64,000 nt of DNA, taken from contig NC_045429.1 in the NCBI RefSeq assembly GCF_902635505.1, positions 432,849,669 to 432,913,668 of the forward strand, given 5' to 3'. The notes beneath the pieces are model-generated. The model worked only from the letters and a program-made list of their open reading frames with translations. It ran no database searches and was not told where the DNA came from. The translations under genes and the position numbers were made by a program. This document shows positions 26,001 to 32,215 of the stretch, piece after piece. Position 1 is the first letter of the stretch; the number at the start of each line of letters is the position of its first letter. The stretch comes from Sarcophilus harrisii (taxonomy: Eukaryota; Chordata; Mammalia; Dasyuromorphia; Dasyuridae).

Positions 26001-27825
26001 ACTACTGGGCTTATACCCCAAGGAGATACTAAAGAAGGGAAAGGGACCTGTATGTGTCGAAATGTGGCAGTCCTGTTTGTAGTGGCTAGAAGCTGGAAAA
26101 TGAATGGATGCCCATCAATTGGAGAATGGTTGGGTAAATTGTGGTATATGAATATTATTCTTCTGATGACTACAGAGAGGCTTGGAGAGACTTACATGAA
26201 CTGATGCTAAGTGAAATGAGCAGAACCAGGAGATCATTATATATGTCAACAACAATACCATATGAGGATATATTCTGATGGAAGTGGATTTCTTTGACAA
26301 AGAGACCTAACTCAGTTTCAATTGATCAATGATGGACAGAAGCAGCTACACCCAAAGACAGAACACTGGGAAATGAATGTAAACTGTTTGCATTTTTGTT
26401 TTTCTTCTTGGGTTATTTCTACCTTCTGAATCCAATTCTCCCTGAGCAACAAGAAGGTTCTGCACACATATATTGTATCTAGGATATACTGCGACATATT
26501 TAACATATATAGGACTGCTTGCCATCTGGGGGAGGGGGTGGAGGGGAAAAATCGGAACAGAAGAGAGTGCAAGGAAAAATGTTGTAAAAAATCACCCCGG
26601 CATGAGTTCTGTCAATAAAAAGTTATAATAATAATAATAATAATAATAAAAAACCCAACAAAAAAATAAAGAAATTGTTGAGTTTTAAAGCAGTGGCCAA
26701 CCATCTTCCAACACAGTAGTTTTTAAGCAGGATCTGAAGTAACATCTTTTCATTCCTAGTATAAATTCGTGATCTAGTTATCACATTTAACAAAAGCTAG
26801 GCATCACAAGCAAAATCAAGAGTATCTTTTTGATTTTAGCTTCATTGGGAATTCTTAAAGATATGTTTCATCAAGTTTCAGGTACTTATCTAAAATTTTT
26901 TTGCAAGTTTTTAAGTAGAGGCAAAACCAAGATCAAAAAATGCCTTTCATGACATCTCATCTCGTCTATGTTGTAAATGCTAGCCGAGTGTCCAAAAGAC
27001 AGGCAGCAGATAGGGAGAACCTCGGAGCTTCACTGATCTCCCGCTTTTTAAGTGAAGCTGATGTCTGGAAACTCCCGCATGTGGACCAGAAAGGAAGCAA
27101 ACAGCTGCTCACCAAGTATTTCTCAGATAACCACAAGGACGGGGTGACAGTTCCAAGGGGAAAATGATCTCTCACAGGGGTAAAGATATGCTCCTCTTCT
27201 CTTGTTTGCCGTCAGGATCCCCAGCTCCCCACGGCTGGGTGACCCCCTTCCCCGGAGCCTACTCTAGCACCCCCAGTCCTTGGGGAGAGACCTCGGTCCG
27301 CATTCTCCTCCCCCCTCCGGCCGGACTTTGTCAGGGGGGGCAGGCAGCCCCTCTTCTCGGTTACGGGAGGCGTTTAAAGGCTGCTCGGAGAGGTGGTCGG
27401 GGTGGGCAGGGCCCAACAGCATCAAGAGCGCCCAGGGCGGGGGTCCGAACCCTAGAGGGGAGAAGCGTCTGACTCCGGGGGGGAGGGGGGAAGTGCCTTG
27501 GGGACCCTCTCAGGGAGGGGGCAGTCCCATGGTTGGCGGGCATTGAGGCCATCGAGCGCGCATTAAGCACTCACTGTGTGCAAGGGGGGGGGGAGCAGAA
27601 CCCCCCCCCCAGGAGATTGTACCCCGCGCCCTGCCCACCTCCAGCTTTCCACCCGCGGCTCTGGGGCGGCTTCTCCTCCCCCCGCCCAAGAGCCGGGGGC
27701 CGGCTCGGGAGAGGGTGCGATCCAGGCCCCGGACAGGGCGCAAAACTCACCTGAAGGTCCAGGTCCTTCCCGGGCGCTCGGGGCGGAGCCGCCGCCGCCG
27801 CCGCCATGGCCAGCACCCCGACCAT
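1688..27825 (-). CDS. ATAD5: ATAD5 (ELG1), PCNA-unloading RFC-like complex subunit; whole gene, 23 coding exons
   Basis: ATAD5 replaces RFC1 in an RFC2-5 complex that unloads PCNA from replicated chromatin in the nucleus, and it brings USP1-UAF1 to PCNA for deubiquitination. The 23 coding exons add up to 5559 nt (1852 residues plus stop), and every exon junction keeps phase. Visible parts are: start MVGVLAMAAAAAA; PIP-like SNNILDYF at about 62-69; SIM-like SIIISSDDS at about 136-144; EEELELAVLDAG at about 374-385, in the region reported to bind UAF1; SIM-like DSIIIID at about 714-720; Walker A GPPGVGKT at about 1147-1154; TLANYF at about 1248-1253; and Walker B LILFEEVDVIF spanning exons 16-17. 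Conserved blocks run to the end (LAADFP-stop). Human ATAD5 also has 23 exons. Identification rests on remembered human protein sequence and is near certain. Exon edges come from splice signals plus phase. Confidence 0.97.
1858..2019 (-). CDS. ATAD5: ATAD5 coding exon 22
   Basis: 162 nt encoding KAQKRLAVVKTVFSGKSLLN through EKLKEQEKNKR. It matches human KRISVIKSVF to KSKRR. The acceptor cttgcag lies only about 25 nt from a TA/TG microsatellite. The donor is AAG|GTGAAA. Confidence 0.95.
2041..2100. repeat. (TA)n(CA)n(TA)n microsatellite upstream of the exon 22 acceptor
   Basis: TA dinucleotides, then about 15 CA units with one interruption, then TA again. In gene sense it reads (TA)n(TG)n(TA)n and ends about 25 nt before the exon 22 acceptor, so it overlaps the likely branch-point region. 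Confidence 0.95.
2175..2338 (+). mobile_element. L2-like LINE fragment
   Basis: Holds the typical L2 ORF2 landmark (ctctgctcaaaaattttcaatggctc, written in part) and a following tctgggcctgctcc stretch. Old and heavily diverged. Confidence 0.4.
2339..2540. repeat. copy B of the local duplication, inside ATAD5 intron 22
   Basis: Direct-orientation counterpart of 1471-1689, about 860 bp away with exon 22 between the copies. Similarity stops where copy A reaches the stop codon; the coding part of exon 23 is not recognisable here. Confidence 0.6.
2802..3664 (-). CDS. ATAD5: ATAD5 coding exon 21
   Basis: 863 nt encoding HKLTTQEEWNKLIQLLTEFQ to FSQSAADV plus the split D. It includes the conserved TLDDSDLFDTALN and SLTEFMDDMSFLDSL segments. 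The donor is GA|GTAAGT, phase 2. Confidence 0.96.
4164..4336 (-). CDS. ATAD5: ATAD5 coding exon 20
   Basis: 173 nt encoding GENAKLVYSRDGAHPK to PSEDLFSFIK. The LPKCDTG and PSEDLFSF blocks match human. The donor is AAG|GTATTA, phase 0. Confidence 0.93.
4845..4950 (+). mobile_element. MIR SINE fragment
   Basis: Contains the MIR core landmarks gagtttcaaccactggctt and tttcctcatctacaaaatggg in order. Diverged copy in ATAD5 intron 19. Confidence 0.65.
5390..5660 (+). mobile_element. L2 3'-end fragment
   Basis: L2-type order: tttctgctaagaagcttttc, then a 'gttagaatcaaggacaggga' stretch as in the L2 terminal region. The rest of intron 19 (4337-6526) shows nothing else I can name. Confidence 0.5.
6527..6707 (-). 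CDS. ATAD5: ATAD5 coding exon 19
   Basis: 181 nt encoding LNVASYLQTLCLAENLRTDL through LKEKPLSLH. It has the conserved TCDIR-like NNCDIRRSILYLQFWVRSGG. The donor is ATG|GTGAGT, phase 1. Confidence 0.95.
6708..8199. other. ATAD5 intron 18, poly-T and poly-A tracts only
   Basis: AT-rich intron with a T17 run near 7190 and an A18 run near 7334. No repeat family or exon recognised. Confidence 0.6.
8200..8264 (-). CDS. ATAD5: ATAD5 coding exon 18
   Basis: 65 nt encoding DPTFSLTFDGCFEEINFKTP and SL. It matches human closely. The donor is TTG|GTATGT, phase 0. Confidence 0.95.
8300..8835 (+). mobile_element. CR1/L3-like LINE fragment
   Basis: Shows the ORF2 C-terminal landmarks of the CR1/L3 group: ctgggtgctgtatttttagg, gataagctggaag, ggattagcttggtgctgcttgg and cccagggcagaaataggac. 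Heavily diverged, in ATAD5 intron 17. Confidence 0.5.
9417..9510 (-). CDS. ATAD5: ATAD5 coding exon 17
   Basis: 94 nt encoding VDVIFDEDAGFLNAIKTFMA through RPVILTTS. It completes Walker B and carries the sensor-1-type segment. The donor is GTG|GTAGGT, phase 1. Confidence 0.96.
9735..9860 (+). mobile_element. tRNA-derived marsupial SINE fragment
   Basis: Contains agaagacctgacttcaaatc, cacacacttactagccatgtg and a ctggtcaagtcaaccccaact tail in SINE order. The head is eroded. Confidence 0.65.
9895..10720 (-). mobile_element. L2 LINE fragment, interrupted by a 51-bp tandem repeat
   Basis: On the plus strand it starts with the reversed L2 3' end (cattaaatggcagacacta, then agtgctggggaacaaagtg). 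It ends with the L2 ORF2 words caacagggtcaaatactgcag and ggtctcagaagccagaaggc. Confidence 0.55.
10261..10362. repeat. 51-bp tandem repeat, two near-perfect copies
   Basis: The unit starting atggccccagacccaggtga occurs at 10261-10311 and 10312-10362, with only the last base differing. It is GC-rich against an AT-rich intron (ATAD5 intron 16) and lies within old L2 sequence. Confidence 0.95.
11044..11168 (-). CDS. ATAD5: ATAD5 coding exon 16 (start of Walker B)
   Basis: 125 nt encoding EIISSEEKQDTQTKSTN to NATSLILFEE. It ends within Walker B. The donor is GAG|GTAAGA, phase 0. Confidence 0.95.
11423..11587 (-). CDS. ATAD5: ATAD5 coding exon 15
   Basis: 165 nt encoding KKLSSPKKILASPRKPP through KHQKNKK. 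It holds LPPRTLANYFKV, a conserved PIP-like TLxNYF element in the insert between Walker A and B. The donor is AAG|GTAAGA, phase 1. Confidence 0.95.
11930..12780 (+). mobile_element. probable L2-derived sequence, poorly preserved
   Basis: Pyrimidine-rich sequence with L2-like stretches, such as agaaagttgttcctcagaag and aagctcttggaggataggga. It may be more than one fragment. Confidence 0.35.
12945..13345 (-). mobile_element. L1 3'-end fragment
   Basis: Reversed L1 3' UTR and ORF2-end pattern: cttttaaaaattcaattttattt at the 3' end, a ctccttcc/ccctcacccac pyrimidine block, then atgcaaagcaagttcctaac and a ccttaggttgatg-like stretch. Confidence 0.6.
13350..13560 (-). mobile_element. probable MIR SINE
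   Basis: Reversed MIR order: gtttacaagcatttgatgtat, ataacctggtattagagat, then ttctagattgcaaaatcacc and ctctattcactggactatgct. Confidence 0.45.
13570..14340 (+). mobile_element. L2 LINE fragment
   Basis: L2 ORF2-end pattern (ccttcaccatgaaagtctctg, tctttcaagtcttttaataatctggtcc in part), then 3' region words (aggtcaagtcctattatctt). Old copy in ATAD5 intron 14. Confidence 0.55.
14426..14576 (-). CDS. ATAD5: ATAD5 coding exon 14
   Basis: 151 nt encoding IFEVNASSQRSGRQILSQLK to SVGRSP. It is nearly identical to human over the AAA+ core. The donor is CAA|GTAAGT, phase 1. Confidence 0.96.
14652..14667. repeat. 16-bp perfect palindrome next to the exon 13 donor
   Basis: tttcaaatatttgaaa is self-complementary and begins 5 nt inside intron 13 from the weak GTTCAT donor of the Walker A exon. 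Confidence 0.9.
14673..14815 (-). CDS. ATAD5: ATAD5 coding exon 13 (Walker A)
   Basis: 143 nt encoding DLSFSMDFKDTSDDEEE, then CNTVLITGPPGVGKTAAVYA. This is the ATP-binding P-loop. Human has GPTGVGKT by recollection; here the loop is the canonical clamp-loader GPPGVGKT. The donor AAG|GTTCAT is weak. Phase 0. Confidence 0.96.
15002..15230 (+). mobile_element. MAR1-type SINE (tRNA head, BovB-like tail)
   Basis: Order: gggtgcagtggagagacttc, ggttcaaatctggcttcaga, gtgaccctgggcaagtcact, tttcctcatctgtcaaatga, agatggccaaccactcc and a ggagtcatgaagtcatg-type tail. This composition is known from marsupial MAR1 SINEs. Antisense to ATAD5. Confidence 0.85.
15250..15329 (-). CDS. ATAD5: ATAD5 coding exon 12
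   Basis: 80 nt encoding WLKDWKRRAELEEKG to DDKEQ. It is conserved with human. The donor is AAG|GTATGA, phase 1. The intron directly downstream in the gene holds a MAR1-type SINE. Confidence 0.94.
15530..15626 (-). CDS. ATAD5: ATAD5 coding exon 11
   Basis: 97 nt encoding DSGVEDMLWTEKYQPQ to NELAIQKLHS. This is the conserved entry into the clamp-loader AAA+ region (WTEKYQP is the RFC-box-like start). The donor is CAG|GTTGGT, phase 2. Confidence 0.96.
15960..16298 (-). CDS. ATAD5: ATAD5 coding exon 10 (longer than in human)
   Basis: 339 nt encoding a charged linker before the AAA+ region: ETKRKRGES, KSKKRKPTE, a Ser/Gly-rich stretch, then a SIM-like DSDVIIDVD, ending GTSSS. By recollection the human counterpart is about 50 residues shorter. 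It has no stop, joins in phase (G|GA and G|AT), and is clearly coding. Confidence 0.9.
16655..16811 (-). CDS. ATAD5: ATAD5 coding exon 9
   Basis: 157 nt encoding RGVRKDFTEEIRKILLEEIK through SGCQSKQ. It matches the human RKEFTEEVRNLLLEEIRW block. The donor is AAG|GTTAGT, phase 1. Confidence 0.94.
17128..17240 (-). mobile_element. L2 3'-end fragment
   Basis: Reversed L2 3' end: atagtccctgctcttaagga then gcttacactctattagaga. In ATAD5 intron 8, ending beside exon 8. Confidence 0.55.
17244..17401 (-). CDS. ATAD5: ATAD5 coding exon 8
   Basis: 158 nt encoding WNRLWSLTPPSSFFLT through RLDTKNSAVV. The IALGEFSALN block is conserved. The donor is GTG|GTTAGT, phase 0. Confidence 0.93.
17803..17984 (-). 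CDS. ATAD5: ATAD5 coding exon 7
   Basis: 182 nt, SQDASENSQDD to VVHVQQRDN. It includes the conserved FLMSGLPDSLKRHIAKKAAA. The acceptor gttcaaag has a poor pyrimidine tract but is the only position that keeps the SQD junction in phase. The donor is T|GTAAGT. Confidence 0.93.
18599..18761 (+). mobile_element. tRNA-derived SINE with 14-bp target-site duplication
   Basis: Head gcagttagatggcaaagtgg then atagagcaccagctct, ggatctgagttcaaatctgg, gggcaagtcatttaacccca and a degenerate A-rich tail. Flanked by perfect direct repeats aaattaaggtaatt at 18585-18598 and 18762-18775. Confidence 0.9.
19289..19370 (-). CDS. ATAD5: ATAD5 coding exon 6
   Basis: 82 nt encoding KIKVAPLFLAKKPQK through FDDN. It matches human KMKVAPLFLVRKAQK. 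The acceptor is tttccag and the donor CAG|GTCAGT, phase 2. Confidence 0.95.
19701..19824 (-). CDS. ATAD5: ATAD5 coding exon 5
   Basis: 124 nt, DSIIIIDSNSPSQ to NKNAKNLSG. It contains the second SIM-like hydrophobic-acidic motif and the conserved CLNDVLGKK. The donor is GTG|GTATGT, phase 1. Confidence 0.95.
20050..20240. mobile_element. hAT-like non-autonomous DNA element (MITE)
   Basis: The ends are imperfect inverted repeats: cagagcttcttaaac on the left and gttaagaatctg on the right. The interior has cccatatggggtcatgaccc, a pattern common in marsupial MITEs. The words ttagatca at 20044 and 20246 may be the 8-bp target duplication, though the spacing is not exact. Confidence 0.5.
20366..20530 (-). 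CDS. ATAD5: ATAD5 coding exon 4
   Basis: 165 nt encoding ASNVSKNISKAKQLIEKAKA through RKKLLEME, strongly like human. The acceptor is tactag and the donor GAG|GTAAGT, phase 0. Confidence 0.95.
20888..21680 (-). mobile_element. L2 LINE fragment
   Basis: Begins with the reversed L2 terminus (tttattaagtgcctactgtg, ccaggcactagggatagaaa, ggaacttacattcactgagg) and continues with the gaaagactgagtcttgaagg and gacagactggaaaggg words of L2 ORF2. The rest of intron 3 to 22879 holds diverged marsupial repeat debris near 22140-22500 that I cannot classify. Confidence 0.6.
22880..22961 (-). CDS. ATAD5: ATAD5 coding exon 3
   Basis: 82 nt, MKFTRIRSPSKSK to TPKSRK. It matches the human MKFTRIS-KKSKKK block. 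The acceptor is ttttcag and the donor AAG|GTAATT. The split AG|G codon joins it to exon 2. Confidence 0.94.
22962..23547. other. ATAD5 intron 2, nothing recognised
   Basis: AT-rich intron between exons 2 and 3. No repeat landmark or regulatory element identified. Confidence 0.6.
23548..25364 (-). CDS. ATAD5: ATAD5 coding exon 2 (large N-terminal exon)
   Basis: This 1817-nt exon runs from PCKKQRKEDD to KSPIR. It carries the PIP-like SNNILDYF, a SIM-like IIISSDDS, the conserved ELELAVLDAG block, and a basic low-complexity C-terminal part with SSRK repeated. It is mostly disordered sequence as in the family. The acceptor is cttaaag and the donor AG|GTAAAAG, phase 2. Confidence 0.96.
25668..26671 (+). 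mobile_element. 5'-truncated L1 with target-site duplication, antisense in ATAD5 intron 1
   Basis: About 1 kb: L1 ORF2 C-terminal sequence (ccaattgataaatggtcaaa, gagaaatgcaaattaagaca), 3' UTR, then an (AAT)n tail near 26622-26648. Flanked by aaattgtcgagttttaa (25651-25667) and aaattgttgagttttaa (26672-26688), one mismatch in 17. Confidence 0.9.
27584..27610. repeat. G10 / C10 inverted repeat
   Basis: A run of 10 G (27584-27593), a 7-base spacer agcagaa, and a run of 10 C (27601-27610) lie in ATAD5 intron 1 inside the CpG island. It can form a hairpin, and both arms are G4/i-motif-prone. Confidence 0.9.
27751..27825 (-). CDS. ATAD5: ATAD5 coding exon 1
   Basis: Encodes residues 1-25, starting MVGVLAMA followed by an alanine run, as in human. 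The first ATG (27823-27825) is in a good context (GCC before, G after). A second in-frame ATG lies at codon 7. The exon ends CTTCAG before GTGAGT, phase 0, and lies inside a CpG island. Confidence 0.95.
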
Positions 27826-28125
27826 GGCCCCTGGCTCGGCTCCTGGGCTGCCACGCCCTCAGGAGCTGCTGGGGCCGGGCCCGAAGCGAGCCTCCGTGGG
27901 GGCCATGACAGGTCGGGCCGGGCCCGGGCGCGGGAAGAGACCCCGCAGAAAGGGCGCGGGCGCGAGCCCCCCAGGCCAAAGCGCGGCGCGGGCGTCTCCC
28001 CCTCCCCCCGCCGGCGGGCGACCCTCGAGGAGTGGGCGCCGGGGCTGCGCTGGGTCGGGGCTGGGCGGGGGGGAGGGTGCAGGCAGCGAGGGAGGCCCGA
28101 GCTCGGCGGGCAGAGATTCTTGTCA

Positions 28126-28141
28126 ATTGGGTTTTCGCGCC
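28126..28141 (-). promoter_or_regulatory. CCAAT box adjacent to an E2F-type site in the ATAD5 promoter
   Basis: Plus strand reads attggg then ttttcgcgcc: an inverted CCAAT (28126-28130) one base from TTTTCGCGCC (28132-28141), about 300 bp upstream of the ATAD5 start codon. NF-Y plus E2F is typical of S-phase genes. Motif match only. Confidence 0.6.
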
Positions 28142-28724
28142 GTCCGGGAGCGCCGGAAGCGGGGGCGGGGCCACGACGCAACGTCCTGGACGGGGGAATC
28201 AACGGCGGCTCGCGAGGGCCAAAGCTACGCGCCGCGAACATTGGCAACCCCCGCTGTCGATCCGCCGGGGTCTGGGTCCCTAATCTCCCGCCCCCGCGCA
28301 GGGGCTGCTCGGGCGCAGGGAGCCGGCGCCGTCTGCTCCAACGCTGGTCCCCTGGCCGCCCGGCTCTCGGCAGCGGAGCCCGCGACGGGCGCAGGAAAGG
28401 CGCCTGCGGCCGGGCTCTTCTCCTGACCCCCTCCCGGCGGCTTCGCAAGGGCTTTATTCCTCGCCTTTGTCGCGATCAGCCCCCTTGTGATTAGTGCCAT
28501 GGGAAGCATCTGTCTCAGAGCCTCCGGTCTGACGCTGTGCGTGCTCAGTCTGCAGCTGGGAGAGCTGCCCTGAGGCGAGCAGCGAGGGACTTCTGGCAAA
28601 GTCAGCTCACGGTCGCTACCGAAAGCAGTCAAACCACTACTTTGATTTTTAAAATTCTGAATATAAACAACAAAAAATAGGGCTTGTTCATATGTGCGTG
28701 AAGAGAGCCTAAAAATGAATCTCC

Positions 28725-29185
28725 TAAAAGTTTTTTACTTATTCACTTTATAGTATTTTAATTTCCCATTTACATAGAAGATAATTTCCAACATTCATTT
28801 CTGTGAAATTTTGAGTTCCAGATTTTCCACCTTCCTCCCTTACCTCTTCCCTTCCCAAGAGCTCAAACAAGCTGCAAATTTTAAACAAATTTCCACCTTA
28901 GTCGTGTTGTGAAAGAAAAATCAGCAAAAGAGAAACACTATGAGCCAGGCAAAAAGTGAAAACAGCCTACTTCTATCCACATTCACTCTTCATAGTTCTT
29001 CCTCTGGGGAAAAAAGAAAAAAGATTCTTCATGCAACAAATCTCCATTCCATAAGTTTGCTTTTCTTTGGATATCTAATAAGCTCCACAAGTTATTTTCA
29101 GAACTGTCCTGCTTGGACTTCCATCTCAAGAGCCCTTTCTTGTTTTCATCTCTGCATTAAAAAAAATTTTTTTTTTCTATGATCT
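28725..29185 (-). mobile_element. L1 3'-end fragment (older)
   Basis: Reversed L1 3' UTR: tttaatttcccatttacata, a pyrimidine block (accttcctcccttacctctt), ttagtcgtgttgtgaaagaa and cagcaaaagagaaacactat. Interrupted on its right by the young L1 at 29210. Confidence 0.65.
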
Positions 29186-29209
29186 TCTTAAGGGGACCAT
29201 AATATTACT

Positions 29210-29905
29210 TTTTTTTTTTTAATTTTTTTTTTATTTAATAGCCTTTTATTTACAGGATATATACATGGGTAACTTTACAGCATTAACAATTGCCAAACCT
29301 CTTGTTCCAATTTTTCACCTCTTACCCCCCCACCCCCTCCCCTAGATGGCAGGATGACCAGTAGATGTTAAATATATTAAAATATAACTTAGATACACAA
29401 TAAGTATACATGACCAAAACGTTATTTTGCTGTACAAAAAGAATCAGACTCTGAAATATTGTACAATTAGCTTGTGAAGGAAATCAAAAATGCAGGTGTG
29501 CATAAATATAGGGATTGGGAATTCAATGTAATGGTTTTTAGTCATCTCCCAGATTTCTTTTTTCTGGGCATAGCTAGTTCAGTTCATTACTGCTCCATTA
29601 GAAATGATTTGGTTGATCTCGTTGCTGAGGATGGCCTGATCCATCAGAACTGGTCATCATCTAGTATTGTTGTTGAAGTATATAATGATCTCCTGGTCCT
29701 GCTCATTTCACTCAGCATCAGTTCGTGTAAGTCTCTCCAGGCCTTTCTGAAATCATCCTGTTGGTCATTTCTTACAGAACAGTAATATTCCATAATTTTC
29801 ATATACCACAATTTATTCAGCCATTCTCCAACTGATGGACATCCATTCAGTTTCCAGTTTCTAGCCACTACCAAAAGGGCTGCCACAAACATTCGTGCAC
29901 ATACA
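29210..29905 (-). mobile_element. young 5'-truncated L1 with perfect 18-bp target-site duplication
   Basis: A T-rich tail at 29210, L1 3' UTR, then the ORF2 C-terminus, which is still open: MFVAALLVVARNWKLNGCPS near the 5' end and SEMSRTRRSLYTSTTILDDD further along. Direct repeats ggggaccataatattact sit at 29192-29209 and 29906-29923 with no mismatch. It is about 0.7 kb, too short to move by itself. Confidence 0.95.
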
Positions 29906-29923
29906 GGGGACCATAATATTACT

Positions 29924-32215
29924 GACCCTGATTTTATTTCCCACAATGAAAACAGAGAAAATGGAACAGCAAAAAGCTCAGTGAGCTGCCTAACATAGTT
30001 CCTTCACAAAAATCTAGAACATATATCAAAACAAATTCTAAATACAGGTAATGAAACTTGCCAAGCTCTCCAGAGCATTCAGATCCCCAGTCTGAGCTGC
30101 CCCTGACATATTAGAGCAACCCAAAACTCAATACTTCAAAAAAGTCAGCACCCAAGAGCTCATAAATTCAGCCCAGACATTTCCTCCAGAATTATGAGAT
30201 TGGATCTCACAAAGTCTGAAGTAAGAAAGTAGGCTGAAAGAATGGTTGAATAACAAAAGAATCTTACCATAAAAAGATATTATGGTGGCCAAAAAGCTTA
30301 TGGCATGATTTCAAAAAAAGATAATGACTCTAGAACATCTACAAGAAAAGCCTCAAAGGAAAACACAGTTTAGGCATAAGTTCAACTACCATTCATGAGG
30401 AATATAAACCAAATATATTTTTTTAAGTTTTAAAATTTTTTTATAAGTGGAATAAGAATGGGAGAGTATGAGGGGAAAAAAAACCAAAGAATTAGAAGGG
30501 GAATGAACAGTTTCACACAAGAGGTGCAAAATCTTAAGCAATAAATGAAAATTAGAATGACTAATTAGAAATTTATAACACCGTGAAACAAGAAATGTCA
30601 AAACGAAGTCAAAAGATTGAAAAAACAGGAGAAAATGTAATACATCTCAGCTCAAAGGAAAAGAAATTGATGAGAGATCATTTAAGTCATTGAAATCTGA
30701 AACCCTAAAGAAAAAGAAAAGAGCCTAGAGATCAAATTTCAAGATCTCTTATATGAAGAGGACAAAGTGAAAATGGAATCTATGGTCACCTTATGAAAAA
30801 AACACCAAAAATGAAAAATCCAAGGAACATTATATGCAAAAGCTAGAATTTCCATATTAAAAAAAATTTACTGCAAGCAATCAGAAAGAAATAATTCAAT
30901 TATGGAGGAGCCATATAGGATTGTGGATAATTTTGTAGCTACCACTAGAAGAGAGTGAAGAGCTTGGAATTTGTTGTTCTAGAAGGGAAAACATAAAGGT
31001 TTACAAACAAGACTAATTTACCCAACAAAACAATGCTACAGGGATGAAAATGAAATAGAGGACTTTCTAAGCATTCTTGATGAAAAAATCAAGTTGTGTA
31101 GGAAAAATAAAACACAGAAGTCAAGAGAAATGTAGAAAGGTAAACATGAGTTAACAATCATAATAGATTAAACACTTTATTTTACTATAAGGAAATGATT
31201 CATGTGTCTGTCCCATCAGGACTCTTTTATCATCAAGGATTATGGATTGTTAGAAGACAGGCAGCCTAGAAGAGATTTTGTTATATTTTGATGACCTTAG
31301 AAGAAAGTGAAAGGATAAGAAATACATTGTAGAGGCAGAGGAATTGGGGGGGGGAGGGGCAGGGAGAAAACGGAAAAGGAAAAATATCTTATAATCAGGA
31401 TGCCAGAGTAGACTATACAAACAAGGAAGGAATGTTTGGAGGAAGAGAGTAACACTTGACCCTCACTCTTATCTGAACTAGTTAAAAGAGGGAAGAATAC
31501 ACACACAATTGAATACAGAAATACATTTCACTCAACAGGATAACAGGAGAAAAAGAAGTGAAGAGAAAAGGAAGAATAAAGAGAGTTTTAAGGAAAGGAT
31601 TAATCCTAAATATAACAAAAACTAGGCTGGGTAAGTAGGGTTGAAAAGAAAAAAAGAGGGGCAGCTAAGTGGCGCAGTGAATAGAGCATCAGCCCTGAAG
31701 TCAGGACAACCTGAGTTCAAATTTGGTCTCATACGCTTAACACTTCCTAACTGTGTGACCCTGGACAAATCACTTAACCCCAATTGCCTCAGCAAAAAGG
31801 AAAAAAAAGGAAAAGAAAAGAAAGAAAGAAAGAATCAGAACCTATGATTGTGAAGGAAAGAGAATTGGGACAGGAGAACAGAAGCACACTATACTAAACC
31901 TAGGTTATTGTGCTGAGCATACTCCTTTCTTTTCATCTTCTCCATAGGGGTAGGGTGTATGGTGGGAAACAATTAGAAATGTATAAAAAAATAGGATAGA
32001 AGAAAATACACAGTCAATAATTCTAATTGTCATGTGAATGGGATAAATTCACTCATAAAGTAGAAGAGAATAGAAAAATGGATTAGAAAGCAGAATCTAA
32101 CAATATGTTGTTTACAAGAAATATATTTGAAACCAAGATTCCAACAGTTAAAGTAAGGTGTTGGAGCAAAATGTCTTATGCTTAAGACGAAATAAGTTAA
32201 TAACTCTGATCAATT
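29924..32215 (+). mobile_element. L1 5' half: ORF1, inter-ORF region and start of ORF2, decayed
   Basis: 30560-31140 follows marsupial L1 ORF1 (tcaaatttcaagatctctta, tttactgcaagcaatcagaa, ttacccaacaaaacaatgct, gaaatagaggactttctaag). 31300-31650 is the G/A-rich inter-ORF region. 31990-32200 is the ORF2 start (gaatgggataaattcactca, aacaatatgttgtttacaag). Many breaks; the left limit is uncertain. Confidence 0.65.
31657..31835 (+). mobile_element. WSINE1/SINE1-type tRNA SINE nested in L1
   Basis: Well preserved: ggggcagctaagtggcgcag, tgaatagagcatcagccctg, cctgagttcaaatttggtct, gtgtgaccctggacaaatca, accccaattgcctcagc and an (AAAG)n tail. It lies within the L1 inter-ORF region. Confidence 0.9.

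Larger units (their letters stand above)
27200..28600. promoter_or_regulatory. CpG island covering ATAD5 exon 1 and promoter
   Basis: Abrupt change to GC-rich, CpG-dense sequence around the ATAD5 start, with GC boxes such as gggggcggggcc near 28160. Transcription is to the left. Long open frames here on both strands reflect base composition. Confidence 0.9.

Noticed and set aside
26940-27167. 75-codon plus-strand frame in ATAD5 intron 1
   Set aside because: Reads as ordinary protein-like sequence but matches nothing I know, has no splice or promoter context, and is within chance length.
27563-28632. Several long open frames (up to about 260 codons) on both strands around the ATAD5 start
   Set aside because: They overlap each other in all frames, are Pro/Arg/Ala/Gly-rich, and follow from high GC and few stops in a CpG island. 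Only the short exon 1 frame matches ATAD5.
29644-29946. 100-codon minus-strand frame as a host gene
   Set aside because: It is the C-terminus of L1 ORF2 (ARNWKLNGCPS and MSRTRRSLYT) in a truncated insertion; its start lies in flanking DNA.
31657-31835. tRNA gene (A/B-box-like head, as in the other SINEs)
   Set aside because: The tRNA-like head belongs to a SINE with tail and internal body; there is no complete cloverleaf.
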